Shown: in pieces, positions 52,176 to 61,685 of the stretch | Position numbering within the stretch: the stretch's first letter is position 1 | Layout of the letters: each line of letters opens with the position of its first letter | Assembly: GCF_023822005.2 (NCBI RefSeq) | Contig: NZ_CP098806.1 | Coordinates: 496,001-560,000, forward strand | From: Dyadobacter fanqingshengii | GTDB taxonomy: Bacteria; Bacteroidota; Bacteroidia; Cytophagales; Spirosomataceae | DNA: 64,000 bases | Reading direction: 5' to 3' | Translations under genes and position numbers: made by a program | The notes under the pieces: generated by a model | What the model was told of the DNA's origin: nothing | Seen by the model: only the letters and a program-made list of their open reading frames with translations | Database searches by the model: none

Positions 52176-54266
52176 ATGTCTGCCAAAATTTTACTCGTAA
52201 CCCTTCTTGCATCTATTGCACTTAACTTGAATGATGCCAGGGCGCAAAGCCCAACCTCAGCCGCTAAGAGATTCAACATCTTTGTGAAAGGCGATGCCAC
52301 CTTTACTTCCAATGAAACAGAAGGGCCTGTTGCCATCGGAGGTAATCTGACTACTAATCAGTATCAGATTAGTTTTAATAAGAACCACGGAGTGTTTTTT
52401 GTAGGAAGTGCATCGATTGGCCTGGCCGTGCGGGGCGGCGTAAAGCTCAATAGCGGATCTCTAACCGTGAATGGCGATAACTACGTAAAAATAGGGCAAT
52501 GCGCACCATCAGACGCCAATGTTGCGACGCCGTTGCGGATCTGGTACAAGGACAACAACAATGCTGAGTCAACGATCCGGATCACCGGCAACACGGCAGG
52601 ATACAGCGATACGCCCAACATTACCATCAATGCAAACGTAAATTCATGGTCTCCTAAGGTGGGGGACAATGAGAACCCGATCTGTGAGAATGTGTTCGGA
52701 ACAGCAGCGAACCAGATCGATATTGACGGCGCTTTCACAACATTCATGAAGCGTTCGACCCAATTGAAAGAGATGACAGACAACCTGGCCATCCGTGACC
52801 AGAACGGCAATATCATTACCGGCATGGAAACAGGACCTTACCTGGATCCCTCAAAAATTGGTAATAACCCTAAAATTATTGTTAACCCGAATGCTATAAA
52901 CGTCTTAACGGTTTCGGCGGCAGTTTGGGATAAGATTGGAAACACAAATATCGAGGGGATCCCGCAGGGACCGCAGTTGGGAGACGCCAGTTATACGGGC
53001 CCATTTGCACTGATCATTAACATCATTGACTTCCCGACTTTCGCAGCGTCAAAAGGGAATAATCCAATTATCAACTTCCCAAGTGTGGGCGGTTTGTCTG
53101 ACCCGCAAGGAAGCTATGTGATCTACAATTTCCCTGATGCAACAGATAAATTGGTGCTGGGCGGAAACACACCTATTCACGGAACCATTTTCGCTCCTTG
53201 TGCAAACCTGATCAAAGAAAACAATGGAAACATCAACGGTCAGATCATTGCGAAAAGCTTTGTACACACCCGTGACGAAGTGCACTTCTGGCCTTTCCTG
53301 CCATCCATTCCTGAGCCGATTGAAAAGGCAATAGAAGTAACAGTAGTTTCAAAATGTATCAATAACGCACCCTGGCTTGAATATACCATTACCCCAAATT
53401 ACCCTGCGACAGGCGAAACGGCTAAAATAGAATGGCTGAACTCTGAAAACAATGTGATCCAGGAAGACACCGAAAGACCGCTGACAGGCAGCATTCTGTT
53501 CCCAGGTGCAGCTGTGGATGAAAATGGAGCAGGAATTGCCTGGCCGGGTTGGGAAAAAGATGGAGAAAAGTGGGTTGAAGTTACCGATCGCTATTCTTCC
53601 ATTCTGGATGACGGTGCTAAGGTTAGGATTACTGTTACTCCCTGGAAAACCGTAGAGGTTACTTATCCGGCGTCAACATCAGACGGAAAGTGCTTCACCA
53701 GCCCTCCGCCCTCAGGCTCACTGCCGGTAACATTGGCCAGTTTTACCGCGAAAAACGAAAATTGCGACGTTCAGTTGAAATGGACGGTGACCGAATCAAA
53801 AGACTTTTCGCACTTTGTTGTGCAGCGTTCAACAGATGCAAAAAACTTCATTTCTTTAAGCCGCATCAATTACAGCGCGAAACAAAACACATATGCTTAC
53901 AACGATGCGCCTTACAGCAGAGAAATAGCGCCTTCAAAAAACTATTACTATCGCTTACAACAAGTTGATACAGACGAAACATTTGAATACAGCGCCATCC
54001 GCAGTGTAGAAGCCGGAGCTTGCGACACAAGACTTTCAGTCGATTTTTATCCCAATCCAAGCCAGGATGAACTGACCGTAAAAAGTTATTCTGCGGTCAA
54101 AAAGCTCGAAATCCTGACATTAGGCGGCAAGCAGGTTTACCAAACAATGCCTGGTCAGGACCAAACAGAATTAAAAGTAAATGTTCAGGCATTTGCAACA
54201 GGCATGTACATCGTCAACATCGTCAACGCCGAAGGCAAATACTCCTCAAAAATCGTGAAAAAGTAA
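52176..54266 (+). CDS. Secreted choice-of-anchor A protein with T9SS sorting domain
   Basis: 696 residues. Signal peptide ends DARAQ (about residue 24). Residues about 30-380 are a choice-of-anchor A domain (FNIFVKGDATFTSNETEGPV start, HGTIFAPCANL near the end). A linker follows, then the beta domain common before T9SS tails (LPVTLASFTAKNENCDVQLK) and a type A sorting domain (about 620-696: VDFYPNPSQDEL, GMYIVNIVNAEGKYSSKIVKK). Probably a surface adhesin or ice-binding-like structural protein; role unknown. Confidence 0.9.
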   Translation: MSAKILLVTLLASIALNLNDARAQSPTSAAKRFNIFVKGDATFTSNETEGPVAIGGNLTTNQYQISFNKNHGVFFVGSASIGLAVRGGVKLNSGSLTVNGDNYVKIGQCAPSDANVATPLRIWYKDNNNAESTIRITGNTAGYSDTPNITINANVNSWSPKVGDNENPICENVFGTAANQIDIDGAFTTFMKRSTQLKEMTDNLAIRDQNGNIITGMETGPYLDPSKIGNNPKIIVNPNAINVLTVSAAVWDKIGNTNIEGIPQGPQLGDASYTGPFALIINIIDFPTFAASKGNNPIINFPSVGGLSDPQGSYVIYNFPDATDKLVLGGNTPIHGTIFAPCANLIKENNGNINGQIIAKSFVHTRDEVHFWPFLPSIPEPIEKAIEVTVVSKCINNAPWLEYTITPNYPATGETAKIEWLNSENNVIQEDTERPLTGSILFPGAAVDENGAGIAWPGWEKDGEKWVEVTDRYSSILDDGAKVRITVTPWKTVEVTYPASTSDGKCFTSPPPSGSLPVTLASFTAKNENCDVQLKWTVTESKDFSHFVVQRSTDAKNFISLSRINYSAKQNTYAYNDAPYSREIAPSKNYYYRLQQVDTDETFEYSAIRSVEAGACDTRLSVDFYPNPSQDELTVKSYSAVKKLEILTLGGKQVYQTMPGQDQTELKVNVQAFATGMYIVNIVNAEGKYSSKIVKK

Positions 54267-54301
54267 GTTTAGAATTCTTAATATAGCGTTATGTGAATTG
54301 C

Positions 54302-54336
54302 AAAAGGCTGTCTCATTTTGGGACAGCCTTTTTTTG
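54302..54336 (+). terminator. Rho-independent terminator after the choice-of-anchor gene
   Basis: AAAAGGCTGTC pairs with GACAGCCTTTT, with the T-run continuing as TTTTTTT. Confidence 0.92.
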
Positions 54337-54354
54337 GGGTAACTCACCAAGTTT

Positions 54355-54603
54355 CTAAAATATCGTTGGCACAAACGTCATGGTACTTGTTTTTGAATAA
54401 GCAGCTTTTGAGAATATTTTTCCTTGCCTTTTGTAAAGCAAACGATATAAACCTGTTTCGCCGACGTTCATACGAAAGAAGATCTTTGACAACACGATGC
54501 TGTTACTGTCAAAGTCTCGTATCCAGATGTTTGAAGGAATGGGCAACTGCTCGTTCGCAACCGCAGTAATCGGGAGTAAGTAATGTACATGGCGCGCAAC
54601 CAT
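54355..54603 (-). CDS. Doubtful 82-aa ORF, possibly a T9SS-tail remnant
   Basis: The peptide has the shape of the end of a sorting domain (NIWIRDFDSNSIVLSKI, ETGLYRLLYKRQGKIFSKA), with the G-x-Y core and a basic tail. It has no signal peptide. It may be a fragment left by recombination among T9SS genes, a small gene, or chance. Confidence 0.28.
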   Translation of the reverse strand: MVARHVHYLLPITAVANEQLPIPSNIWIRDFDSNSIVLSKIFFRMNVGETGLYRLLYKRQGKIFSKAAYSKTSTMTFVPTIF

Positions 54604-54643
54604 TAAATAAAGCTCCCCGGCCTCTGGCTCAACCTTTTTTTTC
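54601..54643 (+). repeat. Upstream element, copy 1
   Basis: ATTAAATAA, then GGCCTCTGGCTCAACC and a T-run. It matches the copies at 54953-55002 and 58562-58603. It is the weakest of the three in position, about 450 bases before the gene. Confidence 0.55.
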
Positions 54644-54906
54644 GATCCGGGATTTTTTTGACAGCATTGCAGCCTAATTAATCCTGTGCCTTTCCTATCC
54701 GACCTTTGCGCAAACCCAACTCTTTTCTCCGCGAGCTTATCAAGGCTCTGATCACGATAATAATTTTATGGATTATCAAAAATCTTTTTGATTAATGCAC
54801 GGCCGCGAAATGCCTGATCCACATCGGTTACAGTTCGATTTTAGAGGCAAAAACAGCGCAATTTCACGGCGTGTTCAATCGGCTCAATAAAGGCAAAAAA
54901 TGCCTT

Positions 54907-54933
54907 TATAAGCTCTGCTTATAGTTTTTTTTT
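54907..54933 (+). terminator. Terminator-like hairpin in the leader of the first S74 protein gene
   Basis: TATAAGC pairs with GCTTATA around TCT, followed by G and nine T. It lies 150 bases before the next start and has no gene of its own upstream after the terminator at 54302, so it may end a small RNA or attenuate a leader. Confidence 0.7.
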
Positions 54934-54952
54934 ACGCAGAACGGAGGGCCTT

Positions 54953-55002
54953 ACCCTTAAATAATTCAATCCCGCCTCTGGCTCAACGGATGTTTTTTTT
55001 CG
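54953..55002 (+). repeat. Upstream element, copy 2
   Basis: CCCTTAAATAA, then CCCGCCTCTGGCTCAACGGA and TGTTTTTTTT. ATCC and GGAT around the middle can pair. It precedes the S74 protein gene at 55084. Confidence 0.6.
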
Positions 55003-55083
55003 ACTCTTAATTCCGAACATTAGGCTCCTCAAACGCACGATCACACAATGCATTTTGAGAAGTCATATCAAAACTTGTAAAAA

Positions 55084-56580
55084 ATGAAGAACAAAACTTT
55101 ACACCTACACATGCGGACGAACAACCTCTTGTCAGATTTCAGGACTCTGATTATCGCGATCATCCTGCTGCTTCTTTGTTTACTAGCCAAAGCCCAAGCC
55201 CCAAAGCAATTCAGCTTTCAAGGCGTCGCACGGGATGCGGCTGGGAAGGTTGTTGCGAATCAGCTCATTAGACTGCGGCTAACTATCTATAAAACTGCTC
55301 CTAACTCTAATATTAAATTCGAAGAAGAGCACACTCCCATAACAAATATTAATGGTGTGTTTACTATTCCTGTTGGAAGTGCAGGAATGGATTTAAGTGC
55401 TATTGATTGGAAGGAAAGTGAATATTATTTACAAGTTGAAATTGATCCTACTTCTGGCAATAATTTTATTGACCTCGGTACAACTCAATTGCTAAGTGTT
55501 CCTTATGCGCTTCACGCAGCAGAGGCGAATAAGCTAAAAAATGATGATCCAATTTTTATGACCGGAAATTTAGGTCAAGGCGCATTACTTCCGGTAATTC
55601 CTGGACAATCGAAATTTATTTGGTATCCTAGAAAAGCTGCTTTTAGATTTGGTTTTGAAAACACAGGCGTTTGGGATGATGCCCAAATCGGCAATTACTC
55701 TTTTGCATTTGGTAACAATTCATCTGCTACCGGCGAAGCATCATTTGCCGGAGGACTCAACTCAATTGCCTCTGGAAATTATTCAATGGCATTTGGGGAA
55801 GGTGCAGTTGCGAAGGCACGAGGAGGTGTTGCTTTCGGAAGGTGGGGCGAAAATGATGATGATCCTGACCCAAAAAACTTAGCGCTGAATGATAGAATAT
55901 TTCAAATCGGAGATGGAAACGGTGCGAATAGTCGTCATAACGTAGTAACTATCCTAAGAAATGGGAAGGTCGGGATAGGTGCAAGTGACCCGGATTACAC
56001 GATGGATCTTCGGGGGAGAATGAGAATACGATATTTCGGCACAGAAACAGCAGGAATTTTCTTTAACACCAAAAATGGTAATCCAGATGGCTTTGTAGGA
56101 ATGAAAACAGATACAGAAGTAGGTCTTTATTTGAAAACTTGGAAATTCTGGGTAAATGATCAAGGCAATGGTTATTTAAACGGTAATCTAATCCAAACCT
56201 CCGACCGCCGCCTTAAAACCAATATTCAACCTTTCAAAAACAGCCTCGGCAAGGTAAACGGCTTGCAGGGATACCATTATAACTGGGAGGATAAAACCAG
56301 AGATCAGACAATGCAAACGGGTTTGATTGCTCAGGAGGTTGAGCAGGTTTTTCCTGAGTTGGTTTCTACGAATAAGGATGGGTTTAAATCGGTCAACTAC
56401 ATTGGTTTGGTTCCTCACCTGATTGAGTCTGTAAAGGAATTGAAGAGCAAAACAGATGAAATTGCGGTGTTGCGCAAGGAATTGGAAGGCATGCGGGAAA
56501 TGGGCAAGCGGTTGGAGTTGCTGGAAGCGAGTCTTAATAAAGGAGCTGGTGTTGCAGAAATCAAAACAGCTGCGAAATGA
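55084..56580 (+). CDS. Exported trimeric fibre-like protein with YadA-type head repeats and S74 chaperone domain
   Basis: 498 residues. A hydrophobic signal segment (about 20-38, ending AKAQ) is followed by an N-terminal domain (QFSFQGVARDAAGKVV, LLSVPYALHAAEANKL). Residues about 205-260 hold head-type repeats (YSFAFGNNSSATGEAS, YSMAFGEGAV) seen in trimeric autotransporter adhesins. Residues about 371-460 are an S74 endosialidase-type chaperone (TSDRRLKTN with Ser373, then GYHYNWED, TGLIAQEVEQVFPELV); a coiled coil ends the protein. S74 domains help trimers fold and then cut themselves off at the Ser. It overlaps the next gene by 4 bases. Confidence 0.88.
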   Translation: MKNKTLHLHMRTNNLLSDFRTLIIAIILLLLCLLAKAQAPKQFSFQGVARDAAGKVVANQLIRLRLTIYKTAPNSNIKFEEEHTPITNINGVFTIPVGSAGMDLSAIDWKESEYYLQVEIDPTSGNNFIDLGTTQLLSVPYALHAAEANKLKNDDPIFMTGNLGQGALLPVIPGQSKFIWYPRKAAFRFGFENTGVWDDAQIGNYSFAFGNNSSATGEASFAGGLNSIASGNYSMAFGEGAVAKARGGVAFGRWGENDDDPDPKNLALNDRIFQIGDGNGANSRHNVVTILRNGKVGIGASDPDYTMDLRGRMRIRYFGTETAGIFFNTKNGNPDGFVGMKTDTEVGLYLKTWKFWVNDQGNGYLNGNLIQTSDRRLKTNIQPFKNSLGKVNGLQGYHYNWEDKTRDQTMQTGLIAQEVEQVFPELVSTNKDGFKSVNYIGLVPHLIESVKELKSKTDEIAVLRKELEGMREMGKRLELLEASLNKGAGVAEIKTAAK

Positions 56581-57290
56581 AAAGATTTCTAATGATCATC
56601 GGTTTTTGCTGCTTGGCTTATTGGGCTGGTGCGCAATCCATTTCTCCATCCGGCATTTACGGAGCATCCAGCACTTCATTAGGTGGCGGCGTGAGTGTCA
56701 GTTGGGTTCTGGGAAGTTTGACTCCCGAGGCAATGTCTGCATTGCCGGTAAAGCTCATTGATTTCCAATGTGCGCTTACGGATGCGGCAACAGTTTCACT
56801 TACATGGAGCACATCGGAAGAAACCAGCAGCGATTATTTCCTGATCCAGCACAGCACCAATGGCAAGCATTGGGCCGGGATCGGGCATTTGAAGGCGAAT
56901 GGTGAAAGCAATGCGGTTAAGACTTACGCTTTTGAGCATAGCAACCCTGCAAAGGGCGAAAATCTTTACCGGCTTCAAATGGTGGATCAAGACGGCACTT
57001 ATGCGTATAGCCGTGTGCGTAATGTTGTTTTTGAAGCCATAAATGGGCTATCGTTCCACCCAAATCCGGTTTCAGACTGGCTTACTGTGGATGCCAAAGA
57101 CTGGGTTTCAATGAAAGAACTGAAAGTTACGAATATCGCTGGTGCAACAGTCGGGGCGTTTAGAGAAGAACAATTGCAGAAGTTGCCAGGGAAGGCGATC
57201 AATTTCCAGGACTTTCCTTCCGGCATTTATATCATCAGCATTACCAGAAAAGACGGATCTGTGCATTCCGAGAAGATCTTCAAAAACTAA
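56577..57290 (+). CDS. Exported T9SS sorting-domain protein, 237 aa
   Basis: Signal peptide (about 1-21, AGAQS). A short N-terminal part leads to the pre-tail beta domain (LPVKLIDFQCALTDAATVSL, WSTSEETSSDYF) and a type A sorting domain (about 160-237: FHPNPVSDWL, SGIYIISITRKDGS, SEKIFKN). It starts with ATGA overlap to the S74 protein, so the two are made together and may act as a pair on the cell surface. Confidence 0.9.
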   Translation: MKRFLMIIGFCCLAYWAGAQSISPSGIYGASSTSLGGGVSVSWVLGSLTPEAMSALPVKLIDFQCALTDAATVSLTWSTSEETSSDYFLIQHSTNGKHWAGIGHLKANGESNAVKTYAFEHSNPAKGENLYRLQMVDQDGTYAYSRVRNVVFEAINGLSFHPNPVSDWLTVDAKDWVSMKELKVTNIAGATVGAFREEQLQKLPGKAINFQDFPSGIYIISITRKDGSVHSEKIFKN

Positions 57291-57316
57291 TCACTAAACC
57301 CCAAACCCTGAACCCA

Positions 57317-58453
57317 ATGCAGACAAAGGAAATAGCAATCATTGGCGGAGGAATCGCAGGTTTGACATTGGCTGTGAGCCTGAGAAACACGCGATTCAAA
57401 TGCCATATATTTGAAAAAAATGCAGAGTTCAAGGAAATTGGTGCGGCGATAAGTGTGTTTCCGAATGCTTTGAGGGTCCTAAGGCAATATGGGTTATTGA
57501 ATGACATATTAAATGTGGGCGGCGCAATAACGAAAATATGCATGAAAACGGATCAAGGCAAAATTCTTGCTCAAACCGAACCCAGATATCAGCTTCCCGC
57601 CATGTGCATGCACCGCGCTGATCTGCACGCGATCTTGCTCAAACATGCTGATGCAACTTTTTACGCAAGTCATGAGCTGAATGCATTTCAAAGTACGCCG
57701 GATGGCAAAGTGAGCGTTAGTTTTAAGAATGGGGTTTTCAGGATTTTTGATGCAGTCATTGGCGCAGACGGGCTTCACTCCTTGGTGCGGCAGGGTATCA
57801 TTGGCGATGGAGAACCCATTTTTCGGGGATACAACATTTGGCGCGGGATTGCCGAATCTAACATTGACATTAGATATGCCAGCGAAAGCTATGGCAAAGG
57901 CAAGCGTGTTGGCATCGTACCCATTAGGGACGGCCAATGCGGCTGGTGGACGACCGTAAACGAAAAATTCATGGAGAGCGACGAGCCGGAGGAAACCAAG
58001 CAAAAGTTACTCCGGCTTTTTGCTGACTGGCACGATCCCATCCCGGAGCTGATCTCAAAAACCGATCATATCATTAAAAACAGCCTGTCCGATCGCATTC
58101 CGGTTAGCGGTTGGTCTAAGGGAAATTGCACCTTACTGGGAGACGCAGCTCACCCGACCACGCCTACCTTGGGCCAGGGCGGGTGCATCGCCATTGAAGG
58201 AGCCTACATATTGGGAGAAATCATTAAGAAATACGGTGTTACGGAATCTGTGTTTCAGAGATACGAATCCCTGCATTATCACCGCGCAAAAAGCATTATT
58301 GAAGACAGCCTGCAATTGGGCAAAATCGGCCAGCTGGAAAACAGCATGGCCGTTTATCTAAGAAATCTTCTCATGGGCTTAACGCCTTCATCGTTTACAC
58401 TGAAAGTTGTAGACAAGTACTTTCTGTACGACGTCACGTCAATGAAAATATAG
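57317..58453 (+). CDS. FAD-dependent monooxygenase (PHBH/TetX-like group)
   Basis: 378 residues. Motifs are GGGIAGLTLAVSL (9-21), the DG motif IGADGLHSLVR (about 153-163) and the GD motif LLGDAAHPTTPTLGQGG (about 274-290). Family members hydroxylate aromatic compounds or modify drugs such as tetracycline. Substrate unknown; it starts 26 bases after the T9SS protein gene but is not clearly related to it. Confidence 0.9.
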   Translation: MQTKEIAIIGGGIAGLTLAVSLRNTRFKCHIFEKNAEFKEIGAAISVFPNALRVLRQYGLLNDILNVGGAITKICMKTDQGKILAQTEPRYQLPAMCMHRADLHAILLKHADATFYASHELNAFQSTPDGKVSVSFKNGVFRIFDAVIGADGLHSLVRQGIIGDGEPIFRGYNIWRGIAESNIDIRYASESYGKGKRVGIVPIRDGQCGWWTTVNEKFMESDEPEETKQKLLRLFADWHDPIPELISKTDHIIKNSLSDRIPVSGWSKGNCTLLGDAAHPTTPTLGQGGCIAIEGAYILGEIIKKYGVTESVFQRYESLHYHRAKSIIEDSLQLGKIGQLENSMAVYLRNLLMGLTPSSFTLKVVDKYFLYDVTSMKI

Positions 58454-58561
58454 AAGCAGATTTATACACACCCGCGCTTCTCAGTGCCGTAAATAGATAA
58501 GCTTCAAATAGTATCAGTAGCAGCATTTAATTACTAAACCTAGTTTAAACAAGCTCTTGCT

Positions 58562-58603
58562 CCCTTAAATAAGTGAAGTCCGCCTTTGGATAAACGGATT
58601 TTC
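58562..58603 (+). repeat. Upstream element, copy 3
   Basis: CCCTTAAATAA, then GTCCGCCTTTGGATAAACGGA and TTTTCC. It precedes the second S74 protein gene (58684) at about the same distance as copy 2 precedes its paralogue. Confidence 0.6.
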
Positions 58604-58683
58604 CATTTACCGCTTATTAGTAAGAACATTGCCATCATTTAAAACATATCATCAATCAAGCTCAAGCATAAATTAAAGATCTC

Positions 58684-60426
58684 ATGGACAACCTATGCGT
58701 GCAAGATAAAACTGAAAAACGTCTTTTGATTGTTGCGATACTACTCATTGCAATTGTACTTCTGCTTCTTTCATTTGCTACCAGCGCACAGGTTCCGCAG
58801 CAGTTCAGTTTTCAAGGAGTGGCGAGGGATGCAGGTGGGAAGGTCATCGCAAATGCAATGGTAAAGCTTAGGCTGACGATTCATAAAGCAACACCTTCTG
58901 GTCCGTCAAACTTCGAAGAGCAACACGATGCGCAAACGAATGGTGCAGGGATTTTTAACGTAAAAGTTGGCGGAGCCGGAGGAGATCTTGGCGGGGTCGA
59001 TTGGAAATCGGACACCTATTTTCTACAAGTTGAATTAGATCCAGATGGAGGAACTGACTTCATGGATTTAGGAGCAACGCAATTGCTTAGCGTGCCTTAT
59101 GCTCTGCATGCGGAGGAGGCGGGTCGTTTAAAAAATGATGATCCCGTAGTACTATCTGGAAGTCTTGGAAGTGGCAAGGGGCTATCCACTATCGGAAATG
59201 GTTCGCGATTCATATGGTATCCTGGAAAAGCGTCGTTAAGGGCGGGAATCTCAGGCAACGGATCTTGGGAAGATGTAAAAATTGGTGAAAATTCTGTGGG
59301 TTTGGGTAATGCCGTAGAGGCCTCTGGACATAATTCAATAGCCTTTGGATATTTGTCCAAAGCGGTCTCTAAGAACTCGATTGCTATTGGTGACCATGCA
59401 AGTGGTGTTGGGGTAGGATCATTGGCAATTGGCTACGAGGCTGAGGCAACTGGCAATGGTGCTATTGTATTTGGAACTCAAAGTAAAGCAACTGATTTAA
59501 GTTCCGTTGCCATAGGCAGCTTGAATGAAGCAAGTGGTTCAGGTTCGATCGTCCTAGGATCCAGAAGTGTGGCAGCGGGCATTCAAGCTTCCACTTTGGG
59601 GAAAAGTTTAGTTGCCAAAGCAGTGAGAGGTATGGCACTTGGAGCATTCAATTCCAACAGTGACAGCCCGAATTCAAATACCGAAAATCCGTTAGACAGA
59701 ATCTTTCAGATTGGCATAGGGGTTAGTGAGAACTCACGTGCTAATGCTATGACTATATTAAGAAATGGGCAAGTGGGGATAGGCAGCAAAGTTTTAGATC
59801 CGCAATTTCTATTAGATTTGGGAGGACGAGCTAGGATAAGGCATAATGGAGAGACAGCGGGAATTTATTTCAATAATTCATTAAATACTAGCGATGGATT
59901 TGTGGGTATGAAAACTGATAATGAGATAGGGTTATTTCTCAAAGACTGGAAATTCTGGGTTACAGCGCAAGGGAACGGCTACTTAAATGGCAATTTAATA
60001 CAAACCTCAGATCGTCGACTAAAAACAAACATTCTGCCATTCGAAAACAGCATCGAAAAAGTTAGCAGCTTACAAGGTTATCACTATAATTGGGAAGATA
60101 AAACCAAAGATCAGACGCTTCAAACAGGATTAATTGCGCAAGAGGTTGAGCAAGTTTTCCCTGAGCTAGTTTCGACGAATAAAGATGGTTTTAAATCTGT
60201 GAACTACATTGGCTTAGTTCCTCACCTTATTGAGTCGGTTAAGGAATTAAAAGGCAAAACAGATGGGATTGCCGCTCTACGTGTGGAGTTAGAAGCCAAG
60301 ACAAACGAAATCTCCGCTCTGCGAAAGGAATTGGAAGATGTTCGGCAACTGGGTCAGAGGCTGGAATTGTTAGAGGCTAGCGTCAGTAAGGAATTTGGTT
60401 CTATAAAAACAAAAACAGCTAAATAA
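58684..60426 (+). CDS. Exported fibre-like protein with YadA-type head repeats and S74 chaperone domain, paralogue
   Basis: 580 residues, same plan as the gene at 55084: signal segment (about 15-36), QFSFQGVARDAGGKVI domain, more head repeats (about 200-325, such as NSIAIGDHASGVGVGS and GSLAIGYEAEATGN), S74 domain with Ser442 (TSDRRLKTN), and a longer C-terminal coiled coil (ALRVELEAKTNEISALRKEL). The larger repeat region is the main difference, so the fibre length varies between copies. No T9SS gene follows it. Confidence 0.88.
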   Translation: MDNLCVQDKTEKRLLIVAILLIAIVLLLLSFATSAQVPQQFSFQGVARDAGGKVIANAMVKLRLTIHKATPSGPSNFEEQHDAQTNGAGIFNVKVGGAGGDLGGVDWKSDTYFLQVELDPDGGTDFMDLGATQLLSVPYALHAEEAGRLKNDDPVVLSGSLGSGKGLSTIGNGSRFIWYPGKASLRAGISGNGSWEDVKIGENSVGLGNAVEASGHNSIAFGYLSKAVSKNSIAIGDHASGVGVGSLAIGYEAEATGNGAIVFGTQSKATDLSSVAIGSLNEASGSGSIVLGSRSVAAGIQASTLGKSLVAKAVRGMALGAFNSNSDSPNSNTENPLDRIFQIGIGVSENSRANAMTILRNGQVGIGSKVLDPQFLLDLGGRARIRHNGETAGIYFNNSLNTSDGFVGMKTDNEIGLFLKDWKFWVTAQGNGYLNGNLIQTSDRRLKTNILPFENSIEKVSSLQGYHYNWEDKTKDQTLQTGLIAQEVEQVFPELVSTNKDGFKSVNYIGLVPHLIESVKELKGKTDGIAALRVELEAKTNEISALRKELEDVRQLGQRLELLEASVSKEFGSIKTKTAK

Positions 60427-60529
60427 GGCAGCTTTTATGACGGTTGGCCTCATCTCTTACTGCATCTGGCCAAACATGCAATCCACCCACCTTCCTACGA
60501 ATTTACAATCAACTCGGTAGGTTTTGGGC

Positions 60530-61681
60530 CTACACCAGCTTCCGTCCCTTCCACTCATACTCCGGTTTCTGCGCCGCTAGCCCGAAAAAGCAAACATAGA
60601 AAGGATAAATAATCTGCGTTATCGGAATGTAGAGAATTGATTTTGACTTTTTCAGAAACGATAAAACCGAACCAAGAAAAAGCCACTCGGGCAGACATTT
60701 GGCAGATAACAAGCTTATAAAAAAATACCCGTCAACAAGCCCGAACGCATATAGTAAACCGCTCACGATCAGCGAGAAGTTGCAGGTAAAGACATAAATT
60801 GCCAGGAACAAAGGCGTTTTGCTTTGATAATGTTTCCATTTGCTCGCCCAGCGCTTCCGCTGGCGAAAGAAAGCCTGCCAGTTATCGTGCGCCTTGGTTG
60901 TAACTATTGCCCTCGGATCTTTTAAGAAATGAACACTTTTGGGATATCTGGCCGCAATCTTGTGCATCAGAAATTCATCATCTCCAGACGCAATGTGACG
61001 CACGCCGTCAAATCCGCCTACTTCAATAAATGCATTTTTTTCATAAGCCAAATTAGCACCGTTACACAAAGACGGATATCCGGCCGCAATGGCGCTCGCA
61101 CCGCTTCCGATGAGGCTCGCAAATTCCACGGTTTGCAAATGATCGGTAACAGCATTTTCCTCTGAAAAAGTAACCGGCGCGCTGATCAATTTGGCATTGG
61201 TTGCCGCGTAACATGCCGCAATGGACTGTAACCAGCCGGATTCCACGCGACAATCGCCGTCTGTGGTCACGATCAGGTTTCCTTTTGCACGGGTGATGGC
61301 TGTTTCGATCGCCCGCTTTTTGGGAGATGTTGTGTCCGTATCAGGCAGCGCTATTAATTGCAGATTTACCTGGGAATGGGCGGCAAATGCCTGTACGATG
61401 GCAGCCGTCCGGTCAACCGAACCATCGTCCATAATGAGGACTTCAAACTGCTCGTGAGGAAAGTGCTGTTTGTCGAGGTCATTGAGCAGAAAACCAATAT
61501 TTTCAGCTTCGTTTCGCACCGGAACAATAACCGTAATGAAGATTCTTTTATCAAACTTAAAAATACCCGAAGGCTTGATCCGATTCCAGAAAAAGGTAAG
61601 TGTGAATGTAAAAACCGCGTAACTCAATATGACGAGCCAGAGTAGGGGGATAAGCCAGGAAATTAGGTAATGTTCTGTCAT
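60530..61681 (-). CDS. Membrane glycosyltransferase, GT2 family
   Basis: 383 residues. One N-terminal helix and three C-terminal helices surround a GT-A domain: VPVRNEAENIGFLL, MDDGSVDRTA, VTTDGDCRV (metal-binding DxD-like), the acceptor-site segment ASGDDEFLMHKI and QRKRW near the end. Processive GT2 enzymes with this QxxRW motif make polysaccharides or glycolipids. It starts 4 bases after the flippase gene and forms an operon with it. Confidence 0.92.
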   Translation of the reverse strand: MTEHYLISWLIPLLWLVILSYAVFTFTLTFFWNRIKPSGIFKFDKRIFITVIVPVRNEAENIGFLLNDLDKQHFPHEQFEVLIMDDGSVDRTAAIVQAFAAHSQVNLQLIALPDTDTTSPKKRAIETAITRAKGNLIVTTDGDCRVESGWLQSIAACYAATNAKLISAPVTFSEENAVTDHLQTVEFASLIGSGASAIAAGYPSLCNGANLAYEKNAFIEVGGFDGVRHIASGDDEFLMHKIAARYPKSVHFLKDPRAIVTTKAHDNWQAFFRQRKRWASKWKHYQSKTPLFLAIYVFTCNFSLIVSGLLYAFGLVDGYFFISLLSAKCLPEWLFLGSVLSFLKKSKSILYIPITQIIYPFYVCFFGLAAQKPEYEWKGRKLV

Positions 61682-61685
61682 TGAG

